Below are positions 6,293 through 16,960 of a stretch of 39,969 bases of DNA, piece by piece; within the stretch, counting starts at the first letter, position 1; the number at the start of each line of letters is the position of its first letter. The stretch comes from Clostridia bacterium (GTDB lineage: Bacteria; Bacillota; Clostridia; Oscillospirales; Acutalibacteraceae). The notes under the pieces were generated by a model. The model saw only the letters and a program-made list of their open reading frames with translations, searched no databases and was not told the origin of the DNA. The DNA is taken from the NCBI GenBank assembly GCA_017399175.1, contig JAFQEE010000002.1, positions 1 to 39,969 on the forward strand. Direction: 5' to 3'. The position numbers were made by a program, and so were the translations under genes.

Positions 6293-8642
6293 AAAGTACA
6301 AAGTGCACGAAGTTGCCAAAGACTTTAATATCCCAAGCAAATTTATTATAGAAAAAATTTCACAGTATTTCGAAAGTGAAAAGAAATCACAGACAGCTCT
6401 TGAAGAAAAAGAACTTGATTTTATCTTTGATGTAATCACAAAGGAAAATTCAGTAAAGAGTTTTGATGAATATTTCAGCGCTGCTCCACAGGAAAAGCCA
6501 AAAGCTGAACCAAAAGCAGAACAGAAAAAAGACAATAAGGCTACTGCAAAGGACAAAAAGGAGCAGAAAGCAAACGAACCACAGAAGAATGCTCCTGCTA
6601 ACCAGAATGCACAGCCAAAGAAAAAGGAAAAGGACCAGAACAAACCTTTACAGGCTCGTACAAAAGGTGAAATGCGTCATATTGATACAAGAGCAAACTC
6701 CTTTGATGCTGAAAAATACAACGAAAAATATGAAAATATTGCTCCTGCTAACGCTCACCAGAGTGATAACATGGTGAAAAAGCAGAAGCTTAAGCAAAAG
6801 AGCCAGCAGTACCGCAAACAGGGTATGAGAAGTGGCAAAAAGGAAACAGAAGCAGAAAGACTTAAGAGAATTGCAGCAGAAAGAGCAAAGAAACCACCTG
6901 TAATCACAGTTGGTGACGAAATCACAGTCGGTGAACTTGCATCTCGTCTTAAAATGACTGCTGCTGAAGTTATCAAAAAACTCTTTACTCTTGGTATGAT
7001 GGCTTCTGTTAACGAAGTTATCGACTATGATACTGCTGAAATCGTAGCAACTGAACTCGGTGCAAAAGTTAACCGTGAAGTTGTTGTTACAATCGAAGAA
7101 AGAATTATTGATGACTCAGAAGACGATGAAGAAAACCTTGTAACCCGTGACCCTGTTGTAGTTGTTATGGGACACGTTGACCATGGTAAGACATCTCTTC
7201 TTGACGCAATTAAGAACACAAATGTTACTGCTACTGAAGCAGGTGGTATTACTCAGCACATCGGTGCTTACAGAGTAAACCTTAACGGTCAGTACATCAC
7301 ATTCCTTGACACACCTGGTCACGCAGCATTTACTTCAATGCGTGCTCGTGGTGCTCAGGCTACTGACGTTGCAATCCTTGTTGTTGCTGCTGACGACGGT
7401 ATTATGCCACAGACTATTGAGGCTATTAACCACGCAAAGGCTGCTGAAGTTGACATTATCGTTGCTATTAACAAAATGGATAAACCGGGTACAACTGTTG
7501 ACAAGATTATGCAGCAGTTAACTGAACACGGTCTTGTTCCTGAAGAATGGGGTGGCGATGTTATCTGTGTTCCTGTTTCTGCAAAAACACATATGAATAT
7601 TGATAAACTCCTTGAAAATGTTCTTCTCACAGCAGAAATGAGAGAACTCAAGGCTAATCCTAACAGAGCGGCTAAGGGTATCGTTATCGAAGCTCGTCTT
7701 GATAAAGGTAAGGGCCCTGTTGCTACACTTCTTGTTCAGAACGGTACACTTCATTCAGGTGATATCGTTGTTGCAGGTACAGCAGTTGGTCGTGTTCGTG
7801 TTATGGTTGACGACAAGCACCGTGCACTTAAAGAAGCAGGTCCATCAGTTCCTGTTGAAATTATGGGTCTTGACGAAGTTCCACAGTCAGGTGACATCTT
7901 CAATGCTGTTTCTGACGAAAGACTTGCTCGTGAGCTTGTTGAAAAGAGAAAGCAGGAAAAGAAGGAAGAACAGTTCAATCAGTACCAGAAGGTTACTCTT
8001 GATAACTTGTTCTCATCAATCAATGCAGGTAAAATCAAGACTCTTAACATTATCGTTAAGGCTGACGTTCAGGGTTCAGTTGAAGCAGTTAAGCAGAATC
8101 TTGAAAAACTTTCTAACGAGGAAGTTCAGGTTAAGGTTATCCACGGCGGTGTTGGTGCAGTAAGCGAATCAGATATTATGCTTGCAAACGCATCAAATGC
8201 TATTATCGTTGGTTTCAATGTTCGTCCTGACCCTGTTGCTACTGAAATTGCAGAGCGTGACGGTGTTGATATGAGAATGTATCGTATCATCTATGACTGT
8301 ATCGAAGAAATTGAAGATGCTATGAAGGGTATGCTTGCACCTAAATTCCGTGAAGTATTACTTGGTAGAATTGAAGTTCGTAACGTATTCAAGCTTTCTT
8401 CTGCAGGTACAATCGCAGGTTCTTATGTTCTTAACGGTAAGGTTCAGAGAAACGCACAGATTCGTGTTGTTCGTGACGGTATTGTTATTGCTGAAGATTC
8501 AATTTCTTCACTTAAACGATTTAAGGATGACGTTAAGGAAGTGGCTTCAGGATACGAATGCGGTATCGGTCTTAACAAGTTCAATGACGTTAAGGAAGGC
8601 GACATTTTTGAAGCCTTTATTATGGAGGAATACAGAGACTAA
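6285..8642 (+). CDS. infB: Translation initiation factor IF-2
   Basis: 785 residues. Residues 1-50 are an IF2-N module ([20 protein letters not shown]). A long Lys/Glu/Gln-rich linker follows (about 70-200), then a second IF2-N module (about 205-255). The GTPase domain starts near residue 290 with G1 GHVDHGKTS, then DTPGH and NKMD. EF-Tu-like domain II, IF2 domain 3 and the C-terminal fMet-tRNA-binding domain follow. IF2 brings initiator tRNA to the 30S subunit. RBS GGGAGG. The stop overlaps the rbfA start (TAATG). Confidence 0.98.
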   Translation: MIKKYKVHEVAKDFNIPSKFIIEKISQYFESEKKSQTALEEKELDFIFDVITKENSVKSFDEYFSAAPQEKPKAEPKAEQKKDNKATAKDKKEQKANEPQKNAPANQNAQPKKKEKDQNKPLQARTKGEMRHIDTRANSFDAEKYNEKYENIAPANAHQSDNMVKKQKLKQKSQQYRKQGMRSGKKETEAERLKRIAAERAKKPPVITVGDEITVGELASRLKMTAAEVIKKLFTLGMMASVNEVIDYDTAEIVATELGAKVNREVVVTIEERIIDDSEDDEENLVTRDPVVVVMGHVDHGKTSLLDAIKNTNVTATEAGGITQHIGAYRVNLNGQYITFLDTPGHAAFTSMRARGAQATDVAILVVAADDGIMPQTIEAINHAKAAEVDIIVAINKMDKPGTTVDKIMQQLTEHGLVPEEWGGDVICVPVSAKTHMNIDKLLENVLLTAEMRELKANPNRAAKGIVIEARLDKGKGPVATLLVQNGTLHSGDIVVAGTAVGRVRVMVDDKHRALKEAGPSVPVEIMGLDEVPQSGDIFNAVSDERLARELVEKRKQEKKEEQFNQYQKVTLDNLFSSINAGKIKTLNIIVKADVQGSVEAVKQNLEKLSNEEVQVKVIHGGVGAVSESDIMLANASNAIIVGFNVRPDPVATEIAERDGVDMRMYRIIYDCIEEIEDAMKGMLAPKFREVLLGRIEVRNVFKLSSAGTIAGSYVLNGKVQRNAQIRVVRDGIVIAEDSISSLKRFKDDVKEVASGYECGIGLNKFNDVKEGDIFEAFIMEEYRD

Positions 8643-9001
8643 TGGCAGGATACAGAGTAGGTAGAGTATCGGAAGATATTAAACGAGAAATCGTTGCCGT
8701 TATCCGTGAATTAAAAGACCCGAGAGTAAGAGATAAAATTCTTACTGTTGTTCGTGTTGATGTAAGTTCTGACCTTTCATTCGCAAAGGTTTATGTAAGT
8801 TCAATGAGTGGCATTGACGATGCAAAAGAGGCAGTTAAGGGACTTACATCCGCAACAGGTCTTATCAGACGAGAGGTTGGCAGTAAATTGCACCTGAGGA
8901 AAACTCCTGAGCTTAAATTTATTGCCGACGATTCCGTAGAGCACGGTATGGAAATATTTAAGAAAATCGAAAGCACAGTTGAGGCTTCCGACGAGGAATA
9001 A
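8642..9001 (+). CDS. rbfA: 30S ribosome-binding factor RbfA
   Basis: 119 residues with the RbfA KH-like fold. Landmarks are RVGRVSEDIKREIVAVIREL, KDPRV and LRKTPELKFIADDSVEHG. It acts in cold adaptation and in 16S 5'-end processing during 30S maturation. Its start codon overlaps the infB stop codon, so it is translationally coupled. nrnA follows after 2 bases. Confidence 0.97.
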   Translation: MAGYRVGRVSEDIKREIVAVIRELKDPRVRDKILTVVRVDVSSDLSFAKVYVSSMSGIDDAKEAVKGLTSATGLIRREVGSKLHLRKTPELKFIADDSVEHGMEIFKKIESTVEASDEE

Positions 9002-9003
9002 AA

Positions 9004-9954
9004 ATGAAAATGATAGATGTTATGGAGTGCGTGTCACTCTTAAAGGAATTTGATAATTATCTTATCCTTTCGCATCGCAACCCTGATGGTGATACTCTTG
9101 GCAGTGCCTTTGCACTTAAAAGAGCACTGGATTTGTTGGGTAAAAAGTCTATGGTTCGCTGTAATGACGAAATGGCTGACAAATTTTCATATTTGTGGCA
9201 GAATCTCGACAACAGCGAAATAAAATTTGATAAAATTATTGCAGTTGATGTGGCTGACAAAAAGCTTCTTGGTGAAGAATTTGAGGCAAAATACGGTGAC
9301 AATGTGTTCTTATGTATTGACCACCATATGTCAAACCGAGAATATGCAGAAAATCTTCTTTTAGAGGACAGAGCAGCCGCTGCAGTTGTAATTTACGAGG
9401 TTATTTGTGAATTGGGAGTTGAAATAACTCCTGAAATCGCTAACTGTGTTTATACAGGACTTGCAACTGACACGGGTTGCTTTATGTTCTCAAACACAAC
9501 ACCGACAGTTCACAGAATTGCTGCTGAGGTTATGGAAAAGGGTGCCGACTACACACTTATCAACCGTCTTATGTTTGAAACAAGAACACTTTCATATATA
9601 AAGCTTGAGCAGATGGCAGTTGCATCCATTGAATCACATTTCAACGGAAAATGTGCAATTATGATAATCACACAGGAAATGTTCAAGGAAAGCGGTTCAG
9701 ATGAGAGCGAATGTGACGGAATTGCATCTATCCCTCGCAAAATCGAGGGTGTAAAAGTGGGTGTTACCATCCGTGAGCAGACTAACGGTAAGTACAAGGT
9801 TTCACTTCGTACTGTTGAGCCCTTTGATGCAGCAAAAATCTGTTCACACTTTGGTGGTGGCGGTCATAATCGTGCGGCTGGTTGTGAATTTGATTGTTCA
9901 TTGGATAAAGTGAAAATTCAGTTGCTCTCAAAGATTGCAGATTGTTTTGAATAA
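9004..9954 (+). CDS. nrnA: DHH phosphoesterase NrnA (nanoRNase / pAp phosphatase)
   Basis: 316 residues. The DHH domain has SHRNPDGDTLGSAFALKRAL (metal-binding Asp pair), VDVAD and the namesake CIDHHMSN. The DHHA1 domain carries GGGGHNRAAG near residue 290. NrnA degrades 2-5-nt RNAs and dephosphorylates 3'-phosphoadenosine 5'-phosphate. It is tightly placed after rbfA, a common position in Firmicutes. Two in-frame ATGs (9004, 9010) are possible; the first follows AGGAATAAAA. Confidence 0.95.
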   Translation: MKMIDVMECVSLLKEFDNYLILSHRNPDGDTLGSAFALKRALDLLGKKSMVRCNDEMADKFSYLWQNLDNSEIKFDKIIAVDVADKKLLGEEFEAKYGDNVFLCIDHHMSNREYAENLLLEDRAAAAVVIYEVICELGVEITPEIANCVYTGLATDTGCFMFSNTTPTVHRIAAEVMEKGADYTLINRLMFETRTLSYIKLEQMAVASIESHFNGKCAIMIITQEMFKESGSDESECDGIASIPRKIEGVKVGVTIREQTNGKYKVSLRTVEPFDAAKICSHFGGGGHNRAAGCEFDCSLDKVKIQLLSKIADCFE

Positions 9955-10305
9955 TTTGTCAATGGGATACGAAATTAATTTGTGACCGGTAGGGCGGGGT
10001 CTTGACCCCGCCGAAAAGCAACATACAAACCGACAACGGCTACAACACACCAAATCGGTCGCCTTGTAGGGTCGGGTCTCCGTGCCCGACCGCGGATTTA
10101 TCGGTTGACTACGGGCAGGCACAGAGACCTGCCCCTACATTCCAACCATATTGGTTAATATTTTACAATCGCAACGCAGTTCCGACATTCTGCATTCTGC
10201 ACTTGCCCAACAATCTCCAATTTGTCTATCATTTGTGATTGTAACACAGTTCATTCGAGTGGTATTTTCACTTCGTGAAAGTTATTATAAAGAAGGTATT
10301 TTAAA
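9955..10305. repeat. Gene-free mosaic of GC-rich palindromic modules
   Basis: This 351-base gap holds no convincing gene. It contains GGCGGGGTCTTGACCCCGCC (9993-10012), a TAGGGTCGGGTCTCCGTGCC module continuing to CCCGACC (10066-10091), and GGGCAGGCACAGAGACCTGC continuing to CCCCTACA (10112-10138). Degenerate GCATTCTGCA units lie near 10190. Just before truB is a small hairpin TTTCACTTCGTGAAA. Related GC-rich modules occur at 13782, 25433 and 35288. Confidence 0.8.
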
Positions 10306-11196
10306 ATGACAGGTATAATTTGTCTTGACAAGCCCTGCGATATGACATCATTTATGGCTGTTAAAAGAGCCTCAAGAATTCTTGGTGTCAAAAAAGCAGG
10401 TCATACAGGAACGCTGGACCCTATGGCTACCGGTGTGCTTGTTATTATGTTGGGACATTGTACACGATTTATTGAACTGTTGCCCGAACACAGGAAAAGT
10501 TATACCGCAAGGGTGAAACTCGGCATCACAACTGACACACTTGACATTACAGGTGAAGTTTTATCGGAAAGTGAAGTTGATGTTACATTGGAGCAGTTGC
10601 TTTCTGTGGCAGAAAATTATAAAGGTGAAATAATGCAGACACCACCAATGTACTCGGCACTAAAAAAAGAGGGTGAACGACTTTACGATTTGGCACGAAA
10701 AGGCATTGAAATCGAGCGTGAAAGCAGAAAAATCACCATTGAGAATTTAAAAATCTATGATTTTAACGGAACTGAATTTTCTATGGATGTGACCTGCTCG
10801 GCAGGTACATATATCCGTTCACTTTGTGATGATATAGGTCGAGAGTTGGGCTGTGGTGCTGTTATGACATCACTTCGCAGAACTGAGGCCAACGGATTTT
10901 CTATTGAAAAGTCAGTTACTCTCGAAGAATTAGAAAAACTTGTAAGTGAAAACAGAGTTGATGAAGTCATTACACCAGTTGAAACTGCACTTATGAGTTA
11001 TCCTGAAATATGTGTTTCAAAACCACAGGCAAACCGTTTTCAGAACGGTGGTACTTTGGGTTATGAACGCTTACACGGTGACTTTCCTGTTGGAATTTAC
11101 CGTGTTTACTCCCCTGATCGTGAATTTTTAGGTCTTGGGGAAATACATACAGAAAAAGGCGACCTTACAGTCAGAAGGGTGCTGGTAAAAGAATGA
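10306..11196 (+). CDS. truB: tRNA pseudouridine-55 synthase TruB
   Basis: 296 residues. The catalytic motif AGHTGTLDPMATGVL contains Asp38. The second motif (TPPMYSALKKEGERLYDLAR) and GTYIRSLCDDIG are also present. It makes pseudouridine at position 55 of the tRNA T-loop. RBS AAGAAGG. It is separated from nrnA by a repeat-filled gap but in the same orientation. The stop overlaps the ribF start by 4 bases. Confidence 0.97.
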   Translation: MTGIICLDKPCDMTSFMAVKRASRILGVKKAGHTGTLDPMATGVLVIMLGHCTRFIELLPEHRKSYTARVKLGITTDTLDITGEVLSESEVDVTLEQLLSVAENYKGEIMQTPPMYSALKKEGERLYDLARKGIEIERESRKITIENLKIYDFNGTEFSMDVTCSAGTYIRSLCDDIGRELGCGAVMTSLRRTEANGFSIEKSVTLEELEKLVSENRVDEVITPVETALMSYPEICVSKPQANRFQNGGTLGYERLHGDFPVGIYRVYSPDREFLGLGEIHTEKGDLTVRRVLVKE

Positions 11197-12077
11197 ATAA
11201 ACTTGCATTGGCACTTGGTACTTTCGATGGGTTACATCGTGGTCACCTTAATGTGCTGAATGAAGCAAAGACATTTGCATTGGAGGGCTTTGTCCCTGCT
11301 ATGCTTATGTTTGATACACATCCCCAATCCGTACTTAAAGGCTTTGCACCTCCCCTGCTTATAACACCGGAGGACAAGGAAATTCTTGCAAAACAAAACG
11401 GTGTTTTACCCGTTCATATAAGTTTCCAGGAAATCCGCAACCTTTCTCCCGAAGAATTTTTGCGTGACATTCTTATAACTCGGCACAATGTTGGTGCTGT
11501 TGTATGTGGTGAAAACTTTCTTTTTGGTAAAGACGGTGGCGGTAACAGTAAAATTTTATGCGAATTATGTGAAAAATACGGTGTTGTTTATCGCATGGCA
11601 AAAAGCACAATGTATAAGGGCGAAATGATTAGTGCCACAAGAATTCGTGAGGCTCTGGCGAATGGTGATATTAGAATTGCCAACGAGATGCTCGGACGAA
11701 ATTTCTCATATGATTTTCTTGTGGTTGAGGGGAACAAAATCGGCAAAAAGATTTTAGGCTTTCCTACAATCAATCAGCATTTTCCAACAGGGTTTATTAA
11801 CCTTAAACACGGTGTTTATGCTTCGCAATCAACAGTTGACGGTAAAATTTATCCGTCAGTTACAAATTTCGGTTGTCATCCCACAATCGGTGGTGACAAG
11901 GTCCTTTCTGAAACTTGTATTTTAGGGTTTGACGGTGATTTGTATTACCAGAAAATCCGCGTTGAACTTATTGATTTTATTCGTGCAGAAAAAAAGTTCA
12001 ACTCAAAGGACGAATTAAAAGCACAAATTGATGCAGACAGCAAATCGGCTATTGAAATATTTAACAAAATGGTTTAA
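11193..12077 (+). CDS. ribF: Bifunctional riboflavin kinase / FAD synthetase
   Basis: 294 residues. The N-terminal adenylyltransferase domain has ALGTFDGLHRGHLNVL (HxGH at residues 15-18) and ISATRIREALANGDI. The C-terminal riboflavin kinase domain starts near residue 175 (GNKIGKKILGFPTINQHFP) and contains GVYAS and TNFGCHPTIGG. It converts riboflavin to FMN and FAD. The overlap with truB marks it as the last gene of this operon. Confidence 0.96.
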   Translation: MNKLALALGTFDGLHRGHLNVLNEAKTFALEGFVPAMLMFDTHPQSVLKGFAPPLLITPEDKEILAKQNGVLPVHISFQEIRNLSPEEFLRDILITRHNVGAVVCGENFLFGKDGGGNSKILCELCEKYGVVYRMAKSTMYKGEMISATRIREALANGDIRIANEMLGRNFSYDFLVVEGNKIGKKILGFPTINQHFPTGFINLKHGVYASQSTVDGKIYPSVTNFGCHPTIGGDKVLSETCILGFDGDLYYQKIRVELIDFIRAEKKFNSKDELKAQIDADSKSAIEIFNKMV

Positions 12078-12136
12078 AATGTTAATAGTGTCAATTAGTG
12101 CTTATTTCCGATTTTTCGGATAGCAATATATTAGGG

Positions 12137-12171
12137 TTGTTGGAATTGAGTATTGGGGTATAAAAATACTC
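12137..12171 (+). promoter_or_regulatory. Possible promoter with overlapping inverted repeat before the alcohol dehydrogenase
   Basis: TTGTTG (12137-12142) and TATAAA (12159-12164) are 16 bases apart. A 7-bp inverted repeat (GAGTATT / AATACTC, 12148-12171) encloses the -10. This would suit repressor binding. The -35 is poor, so confidence is modest. Confidence 0.45.
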
Positions 12172-12208
12172 GATTTCCCTCACCAAAAATGAAAGGGAAT
12201 GATTTTTT

Positions 12209-13420
12209 ATGGCAAACGTATTTTTTAAAGCATTCTGCCGAGTTTATCAGAAGGTAATTATGTTCGTTGAGTTCTTCTTACCTTGGGGTGAACCTGAAAT
12301 GCTTACAGGTCCCGGAAGTATCAAAAAGCTTCCTGCATTCGTTAAGAGCAAGGGCGTTGACAATGTTCTTATCGTAACTGATAAGGGACTTACTTCTCTT
12401 GGACTTCTTAACTCACTTTATGAAGAATTGGATAAGGCTGGTGTTAAATACACAGTATTTGACGGTGTTCAGCCAAACCCAACCATTGACAACATTGAAA
12501 CTGCAAGACAGATGTATCTTGACAACGGTTGTCAGGGTATTATCGCATTCGGTGGCGGTTCACCAATGGACTGTGCAAAGATTGCAGCGGCAAGAGTTGT
12601 TAAACCAAATCAGCCAATTGAAAAAATGCGCGGTATTATGAAAATCGGTAAGAAACTTCCTCCGTTCTTTGCAGTTCCTACAACAGCAGGTACAGGTTCA
12701 GAATGTACACTTGCAGCGGTTGTTTCTAACCCAAAAACACACGAAAAATACGCTTGTAACGACTCTGTTCTTCGTCCTCCTTATGTTGTGTTTGACCCTG
12801 AACTTACAGTTGGTCTTCCTCCACACATCACATCAACAACAGGTATGGATGCTCTTACTCACGCTGTTGAAGCATATATCGGTAACAGTAATGTTCCTTC
12901 AACAATCAAGTTTGCTGAAAAGGCAACAAAGATGATTTTTGAAAACCTTGAAACAGTTTACAACGACGGTAAGAATGTTGAAGCAAGAAATCAGATGCTT
13001 TTAGCATCATATAACGCAGGTATGGCATTTACCCGTGCTTATGTCGGTTATGTTCACGCAATTGCACATAACCTTGGCGGTTTCTACGGACTTCCTCATG
13101 GTCTTGCAAACGCTGTTATTCTCCCTGTTGTGCTTGAAAGCTATGGCAGTGCAGTTTACACACCACTTGCAAAACTTGCTGATATCGTTGGTATCAAAGG
13201 TGACAGCGAAGAAGCAAAAGCAAAGGCATTTATCGCTGAAATCTATGCTATGAACGAAAGAATGAATATTCCAAAGGGCTTTACACAGATTAAGGAAGAG
13301 GACATCCCGACAATCGTTGAGCGTGCTCTTAAAGAAGGTAACCCACTTTACCCTGTTCCTGTAATCTATGGTAAAGAAGAAATGACTGCAATCGTTAAGT
13401 CATTGATGATTAAGGAATAA
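12209..13420 (+). CDS. Iron-containing alcohol dehydrogenase
   Basis: 403 residues, usual for the type III (Fe-ADH) family. The dinucleotide-binding region has IAFGGGSPMDCAK. FAVPTTAGTGSECT follows, and metal-ligand regions are TGMDALTHAVEAY and GYVHAIAHNLGGFYGLPHG (Asp and His ligands). It reduces aldehydes to alcohols, or the reverse, with NAD(P)H; the substrate (butanol, ethanol, 1,3-propanediol or other) cannot be told. About 25 hydrophobic/aromatic N-terminal residues (FFKAFCRVYQKVIMFVEFF) precede the usual start of the domain. The gene is monocistronic, with its own terminator. Confidence 0.93.
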   Translation: MANVFFKAFCRVYQKVIMFVEFFLPWGEPEMLTGPGSIKKLPAFVKSKGVDNVLIVTDKGLTSLGLLNSLYEELDKAGVKYTVFDGVQPNPTIDNIETARQMYLDNGCQGIIAFGGGSPMDCAKIAAARVVKPNQPIEKMRGIMKIGKKLPPFFAVPTTAGTGSECTLAAVVSNPKTHEKYACNDSVLRPPYVVFDPELTVGLPPHITSTTGMDALTHAVEAYIGNSNVPSTIKFAEKATKMIFENLETVYNDGKNVEARNQMLLASYNAGMAFTRAYVGYVHAIAHNLGGFYGLPHGLANAVILPVVLESYGSAVYTPLAKLADIVGIKGDSEEAKAKAFIAEIYAMNERMNIPKGFTQIKEEDIPTIVERALKEGNPLYPVPVIYGKEEMTAIVKSLMIKE

Positions 13421-13439
13421 TTTAATACATAAAAGAATT

Positions 13440-13470
13440 AAGGAACTCCAAATTAGGAGTTCCTTTTTTG
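13440..13470 (+). terminator. Terminator of the alcohol dehydrogenase gene
   Basis: The stem AGGAACTCC / GGAGTTCCT with loop AAATTA is followed by TTTTTTG. A textbook intrinsic terminator 20 bases after the stop codon. Confidence 0.93.
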
Positions 13471-13500
13471 TTGCAAAATCAAATTATAATTTATCGGGAT

Positions 13501-13682
13501 ATGTGGCGAAGCCACAATAAAGTAAATCCTTGCGGATTTATGAAGTATCCTGACGGATATGAAGTAGCTTACGCTATGAAGTATGCCTTACGGCATATTA
13601 AGGATTTGCTTTACTTCATATTTGTCAACGATAAATACTTCATAATCGAAGATTACTTCATATTGCGTAGCAATATTTCATT
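13501..13682. repeat. Mini-hairpin array with constant TGAAGTA/TACTTCA linkers
   Basis: Successive tiny hairpins with 3-4-base loops have different stems: TGTGGC-GCCACA, AAATCC-GGATTT, TATCC-GGATA, TAGC-GCTA, TATGCC-GGCATA, then ATAATC-GATTA and TATTGC-GCAATA. They are joined by TGAAGTA in the left half and TACTTCA in the right half, so the whole is also an inverted repeat. No gene overlaps it. With the terminator, the family A and GC-rich modules and the family C element, it fills the 523-base gap 13421-13943. Confidence 0.8.
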
Positions 13683-13711
13683 ATTCATCCCCTACAAACT
13701 CCAATTTGTAT

Positions 13712-13810
13712 GTCATTCTGAGCGTAGCGAAGAATCTCTCCAACAGTTAACATATCAACCAACGGAGATTCTGCCAAATAAAACGGTGGGGTCAAGACCC
13801 CCACCCTACC
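13712..13810. repeat. Family A left arm fused to a GGGGTCAAGACCCC module
   Basis: A normal left arm (GTCATTCTGAGCGTAGCGAA, 13712 on) is followed by a truncated right arm (GGAGATTCTG). This is joined directly to GGTGGGGTCAAGACCCCCACC (13785-13805). It appears to be a hybrid or nested insertion. Confidence 0.75.
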
Positions 13811-13842
13811 AAAGCTAACACAAAAGCAAATTGTACCACTAT

Positions 13843-13943
13843 AAAATTGAATTATTTTTTCGCAAGACAATGTGTCGGAGGCGAAGCTGTATAAAAATAC
13901 CGCGAGCCGATAGACACGCGGTATTGTGGAAAAAGAATCAATT
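13843..13943. repeat. Family C element abutting the valS stop codon
   Basis: The ends are imperfect inverted repeats (AAAATTGAATTATTTTTTCG and, inverted, TGTGGAAAAAGAATCAATTTT). The interior holds a hairpin AATACCGCG/CGCGGTATT followed by TTTAT on the minus strand, which can terminate valS transcription. It starts immediately after the valS stop. A second copy is at 35349-35443. Confidence 0.75.
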
Positions 13944-16646
13944 TTATTTATTTGCTATTTTTGCGATACTTTCTTCAAGCATATTGAGTTTTTCGTTATA
14001 CTTTGCGAGTTTTTCGCGTTGTTCGTTAACAAGTGCTTCAGGTGCTTTTGCGACAAATTTTTCGTTGTTGAGTTTGCCTGAAACAAATGCGATTTCTTTA
14101 AGCACACCTGCTTTTTCTTTTTCGAGTCTTTCGAGTTCTGCCTTGAAGTCAACGAGTTCGTCAAGTGGAATAAAGAGTCTTGCGTCTTCTGTGATAATTG
14201 CAACTGCCTCGTCATTTTCATAGCCCTTAACGAGCTGAACATCACTTGCTGATGCGAGTCTTACGAAGAAGTTTGCACCCTCAGAGAATGTGTTTTCATA
14301 TGATGTTTCAATGAAAATCTTTGCTTTCTTTGATGGTGGTACATTCATTTCTGCACGGCGGTTACGAACAGCCTTAATTGCCGTCATAACTCTTTCCATT
14401 TCTGCCTCGTCAGCCTTGAATGAAAGGTCATCAGTAAATACTGGCCACTCTGAAATCATAATTGAATCGCCATCGTGTGGAAGTGTCTGCCAGATTTCTT
14501 CTGTGATAAATGGCATAAACGGATGTAAGAGTTTGAGTGTATTTGACATTACATAAACGAGAACTGCTTTAACAGTAGCCTTTGCAGTAGCACATTCACC
14601 ATTAAGACGAATTTTTGCGATTTCAATGTACCAGTCGCAGAATACATCCCAGATAAAGTCATAAAGTTTCTGTACAGCAAGTCCGAGTTCGAACTTTTCA
14701 AGTGAATCTGTAACATCCTTAACAAGGTCATTATACTTACTTAAAATCCATTTATCTTCGATAGCAAGGTTCTTTGGAACATAAGGTGCATATTCGTTTT
14801 CATCAAGGTTCATAAGGATGAAACGAGCTGCATTCCAAATCTTATTAGCAAAGTTACGACTTGCTTCAACCTTTTCGTCAGAGAAACGCATATCATTTCC
14901 CGGGCTGTTACCTGTTGCAAGAGTAAATCTTAATGCGTCAGCACCATACTGGTCGATAATTTCAAGTGGGTCGATACCGTTGCCAAGAGATTTTGACATC
15001 TTTCTACCCTGTGCATCACGAACAAGACCGTGAATAAGAACTGTGTCAAACGGAACTTGTCCTGTGTATTCAAGAGCAGAGAAAATCATACGAGAAACCC
15101 AGAAACCGATGATATCGTAACCTGTTACAAGTGTATTTGTTGGGTAGTAGTGTTTAAGGTCTTCTGTCTGTTCAGGCCAACCGAGTGTTGAGAATGGCCA
15201 AAGTGCTGATGAGAACCAAGTATCAAGAGTATCTTCGTCCTGATGAATATTTTTACTGTTACACTTTGGACAAGTGCAAATCGCATCTTTTGTAACAACT
15301 GTTTCGCCACAATCGTCACAGTACCAAGCAGGAATTCTGTGTCCCCACCATAACTGACGAGAAATACACCAGTCACGAGTACCGTTCATCCAGTTAAGAT
15401 AGTTCTTTGTAAAGCGTTCAGGAATGAACTTTGTTTCGCCTTTTTCTACTGCTTCAATAGCAGGTTTTGCAAGCGGAACCATACGAACGAACCACTGTTT
15501 TGAAACCATTGGTTCAATAGTGTTATGACAACGATAGCAAGTACCAACTTCGTGCTTACGAGGTTCAACTTCCTTGAGATATCCGCCTGCTTTAAGGTCC
15601 TCAAGGATTGCTTTTCTTGCTTCCATTGTTGTCATACCTGCATACTTACCACAGTCAAGAACCTCAGGCTCATTTTCAGTAGCACGACCGCTTGCGATAA
15701 GCTCGTCGGCAATTCTCTTGTCCTCTGCACCTGTAAGATGACCATCATAAGTAAATGTACGAACGATAGGAAGGTTGTTTCTCTGACCAACCTCAAAGTC
15801 GTTAGGGTCGTGAGCAGGAGTGATTTTAACAACACCTGTACCCTTTGTCATATCTGCATGTTCGTCACAAACGATTGGAATTTCCTTGTTAAGTAAAGGC
15901 AAGATAACGTGACAACCGTGAAGATGCTTGTATCTTTCGTCAGCCACATTGATAGCAACCGCTGTGTCACCAAGCATTGTTTCAGGACGAGTTGTAGCAA
16001 GTTCAAGTTTTTCGCCTGTTTCCTTAACTGTGTAAAGAAGATGCCAGAAACTACCGTCCTGTTCTTCGTATTCAACTTCTGCATCAGAAATTGATGTGTT
16101 ACAGCAAGGGCACCAGTTAACCATACGGTTACCGCGATAAATCAAATCTTTTTCATAAAGACGACAGAAAACCTCGTTAACAGCCTTACTGCAACCCTCG
16201 TCAAGAGTAAATCTTTCTCTGTCCCAGTCGCAGGATGAACCGAGTTTCTTTAACTGTTCGATAATTCTGCCACCGTACTGTTTTTTCCAGTCCCAAGCTC
16301 TTTCTAAGAAGCCATCACGACCTAAATCTTCTTTAGTGATACCTTCCTTACGCATTGTTTCAACGATTTTTGCCTCAGTTGCAATTGATGCGTGGTCAGT
16401 ACCCGGTAACCAGAGTGTGTCATAACCTGCCATTCTGTGATAACGGATAAGAATATCCTGTAATGTGTTATCAAGAGCGTGGCCCATATGAAGCTGACCT
16501 GTAATATTTGGTGGCGGAATTACAATAGTGTAAGTCTTTTTACCTTCTTCACGCTTTGCGTGGAAATATTTGTTGGAAAGCCAGTCTTTGTATATCCTGT
16601 CTTCAACATTTTTAGGATTATACTGTTTTTCAAGTTCCTTGGACAT
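13944..16646 (-). CDS. valS: Valyl-tRNA synthetase
   Basis: 900 residues. This class I synthetase carries HMGH (residues 53-56, in GQLHMGHAL) and KMSKS (in [11 protein letters not shown]). A CP1 editing domain lies between them, and a Cys-rich zinc-binding insert ([20 protein letters not shown]) is seen. The C-terminal 65 residues form the ValS coiled coil. It charges tRNA-Val. RBS AAGGAG. I see no T-box leader upstream: the upstream DNA is family A repeats, so it may be read from upstream genes or from a promoter within them. Confidence 0.98.
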   Translation of the reverse strand: MSKELEKQYNPKNVEDRIYKDWLSNKYFHAKREEGKKTYTIVIPPPNITGQLHMGHALDNTLQDILIRYHRMAGYDTLWLPGTDHASIATEAKIVETMRKEGITKEDLGRDGFLERAWDWKKQYGGRIIEQLKKLGSSCDWDRERFTLDEGCSKAVNEVFCRLYEKDLIYRGNRMVNWCPCCNTSISDAEVEYEEQDGSFWHLLYTVKETGEKLELATTRPETMLGDTAVAINVADERYKHLHGCHVILPLLNKEIPIVCDEHADMTKGTGVVKITPAHDPNDFEVGQRNNLPIVRTFTYDGHLTGAEDKRIADELIASGRATENEPEVLDCGKYAGMTTMEARKAILEDLKAGGYLKEVEPRKHEVGTCYRCHNTIEPMVSKQWFVRMVPLAKPAIEAVEKGETKFIPERFTKNYLNWMNGTRDWCISRQLWWGHRIPAWYCDDCGETVVTKDAICTCPKCNSKNIHQDEDTLDTWFSSALWPFSTLGWPEQTEDLKHYYPTNTLVTGYDIIGFWVSRMIFSALEYTGQVPFDTVLIHGLVRDAQGRKMSKSLGNGIDPLEIIDQYGADALRFTLATGNSPGNDMRFSDEKVEASRNFANKIWNAARFILMNLDENEYAPYVPKNLAIEDKWILSKYNDLVKDVTDSLEKFELGLAVQKLYDFIWDVFCDWYIEIAKIRLNGECATAKATVKAVLVYVMSNTLKLLHPFMPFITEEIWQTLPHDGDSIMISEWPVFTDDLSFKADEAEMERVMTAIKAVRNRRAEMNVPPSKKAKIFIETSYENTFSEGANFFVRLASASDVQLVKGYENDEAVAIITEDARLFIPLDELVDFKAELERLEKEKAGVLKEIAFVSGKLNNEKFVAKAPEALVNEQREKLAKYNEKLNMLEESIAKIANK

Positions 16647-16960
16647 ATATATTCTCCTTAAACATTATTTACTTATTTAGTGTCATTCTGAGCGTAGCGA
16701 AGAATCTCTACTATCATTTTAGTAGACCCTTCGTTTCACTCAGGGTGACTTTTGCTTTGGTAAGTTGTTTGATGTCATTCTGAGCATAGCGAAGAATCTC
16801 AACGACGAGACCCTTCACTTCGTTCAGGGTGACTTATATTTTTTGTGTCATTCTGAGCGTAGCGAAGAATCTCTCCCAAAGTAAAATATAAAACCAACAT
16901 AGATTCTTCGTCACTCCGTTCCTCAGAATGACTTATAATATTAGTTTTCTTATCAAAAAT
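16647..16960. repeat. Three tandem family A repeats upstream of valS
   Basis: Copies lie at 16682-16749, 16774-16833 and 16847-16932. The first two have a left arm GTCATTCTGAGC and a variant right arm (CCCTTCGTTTCACTCAGGGT or similar). The third has the standard right arm ending CTCAGAATGAC. The gap holds no gene and no clear promoter. Confidence 0.9.

Noticed and set aside
10002-10238. Open frame through the nrnA-truB gap
   Set aside because: It runs through GC-rich repeat modules, has no ribosome site, and the translated composition is not protein-like.
16647-16960. T-box leader for valS
   Set aside because: No T-box sequence (TGGNACCGCG-type), specifier loop or antiterminator was found; the region is family A repeats.
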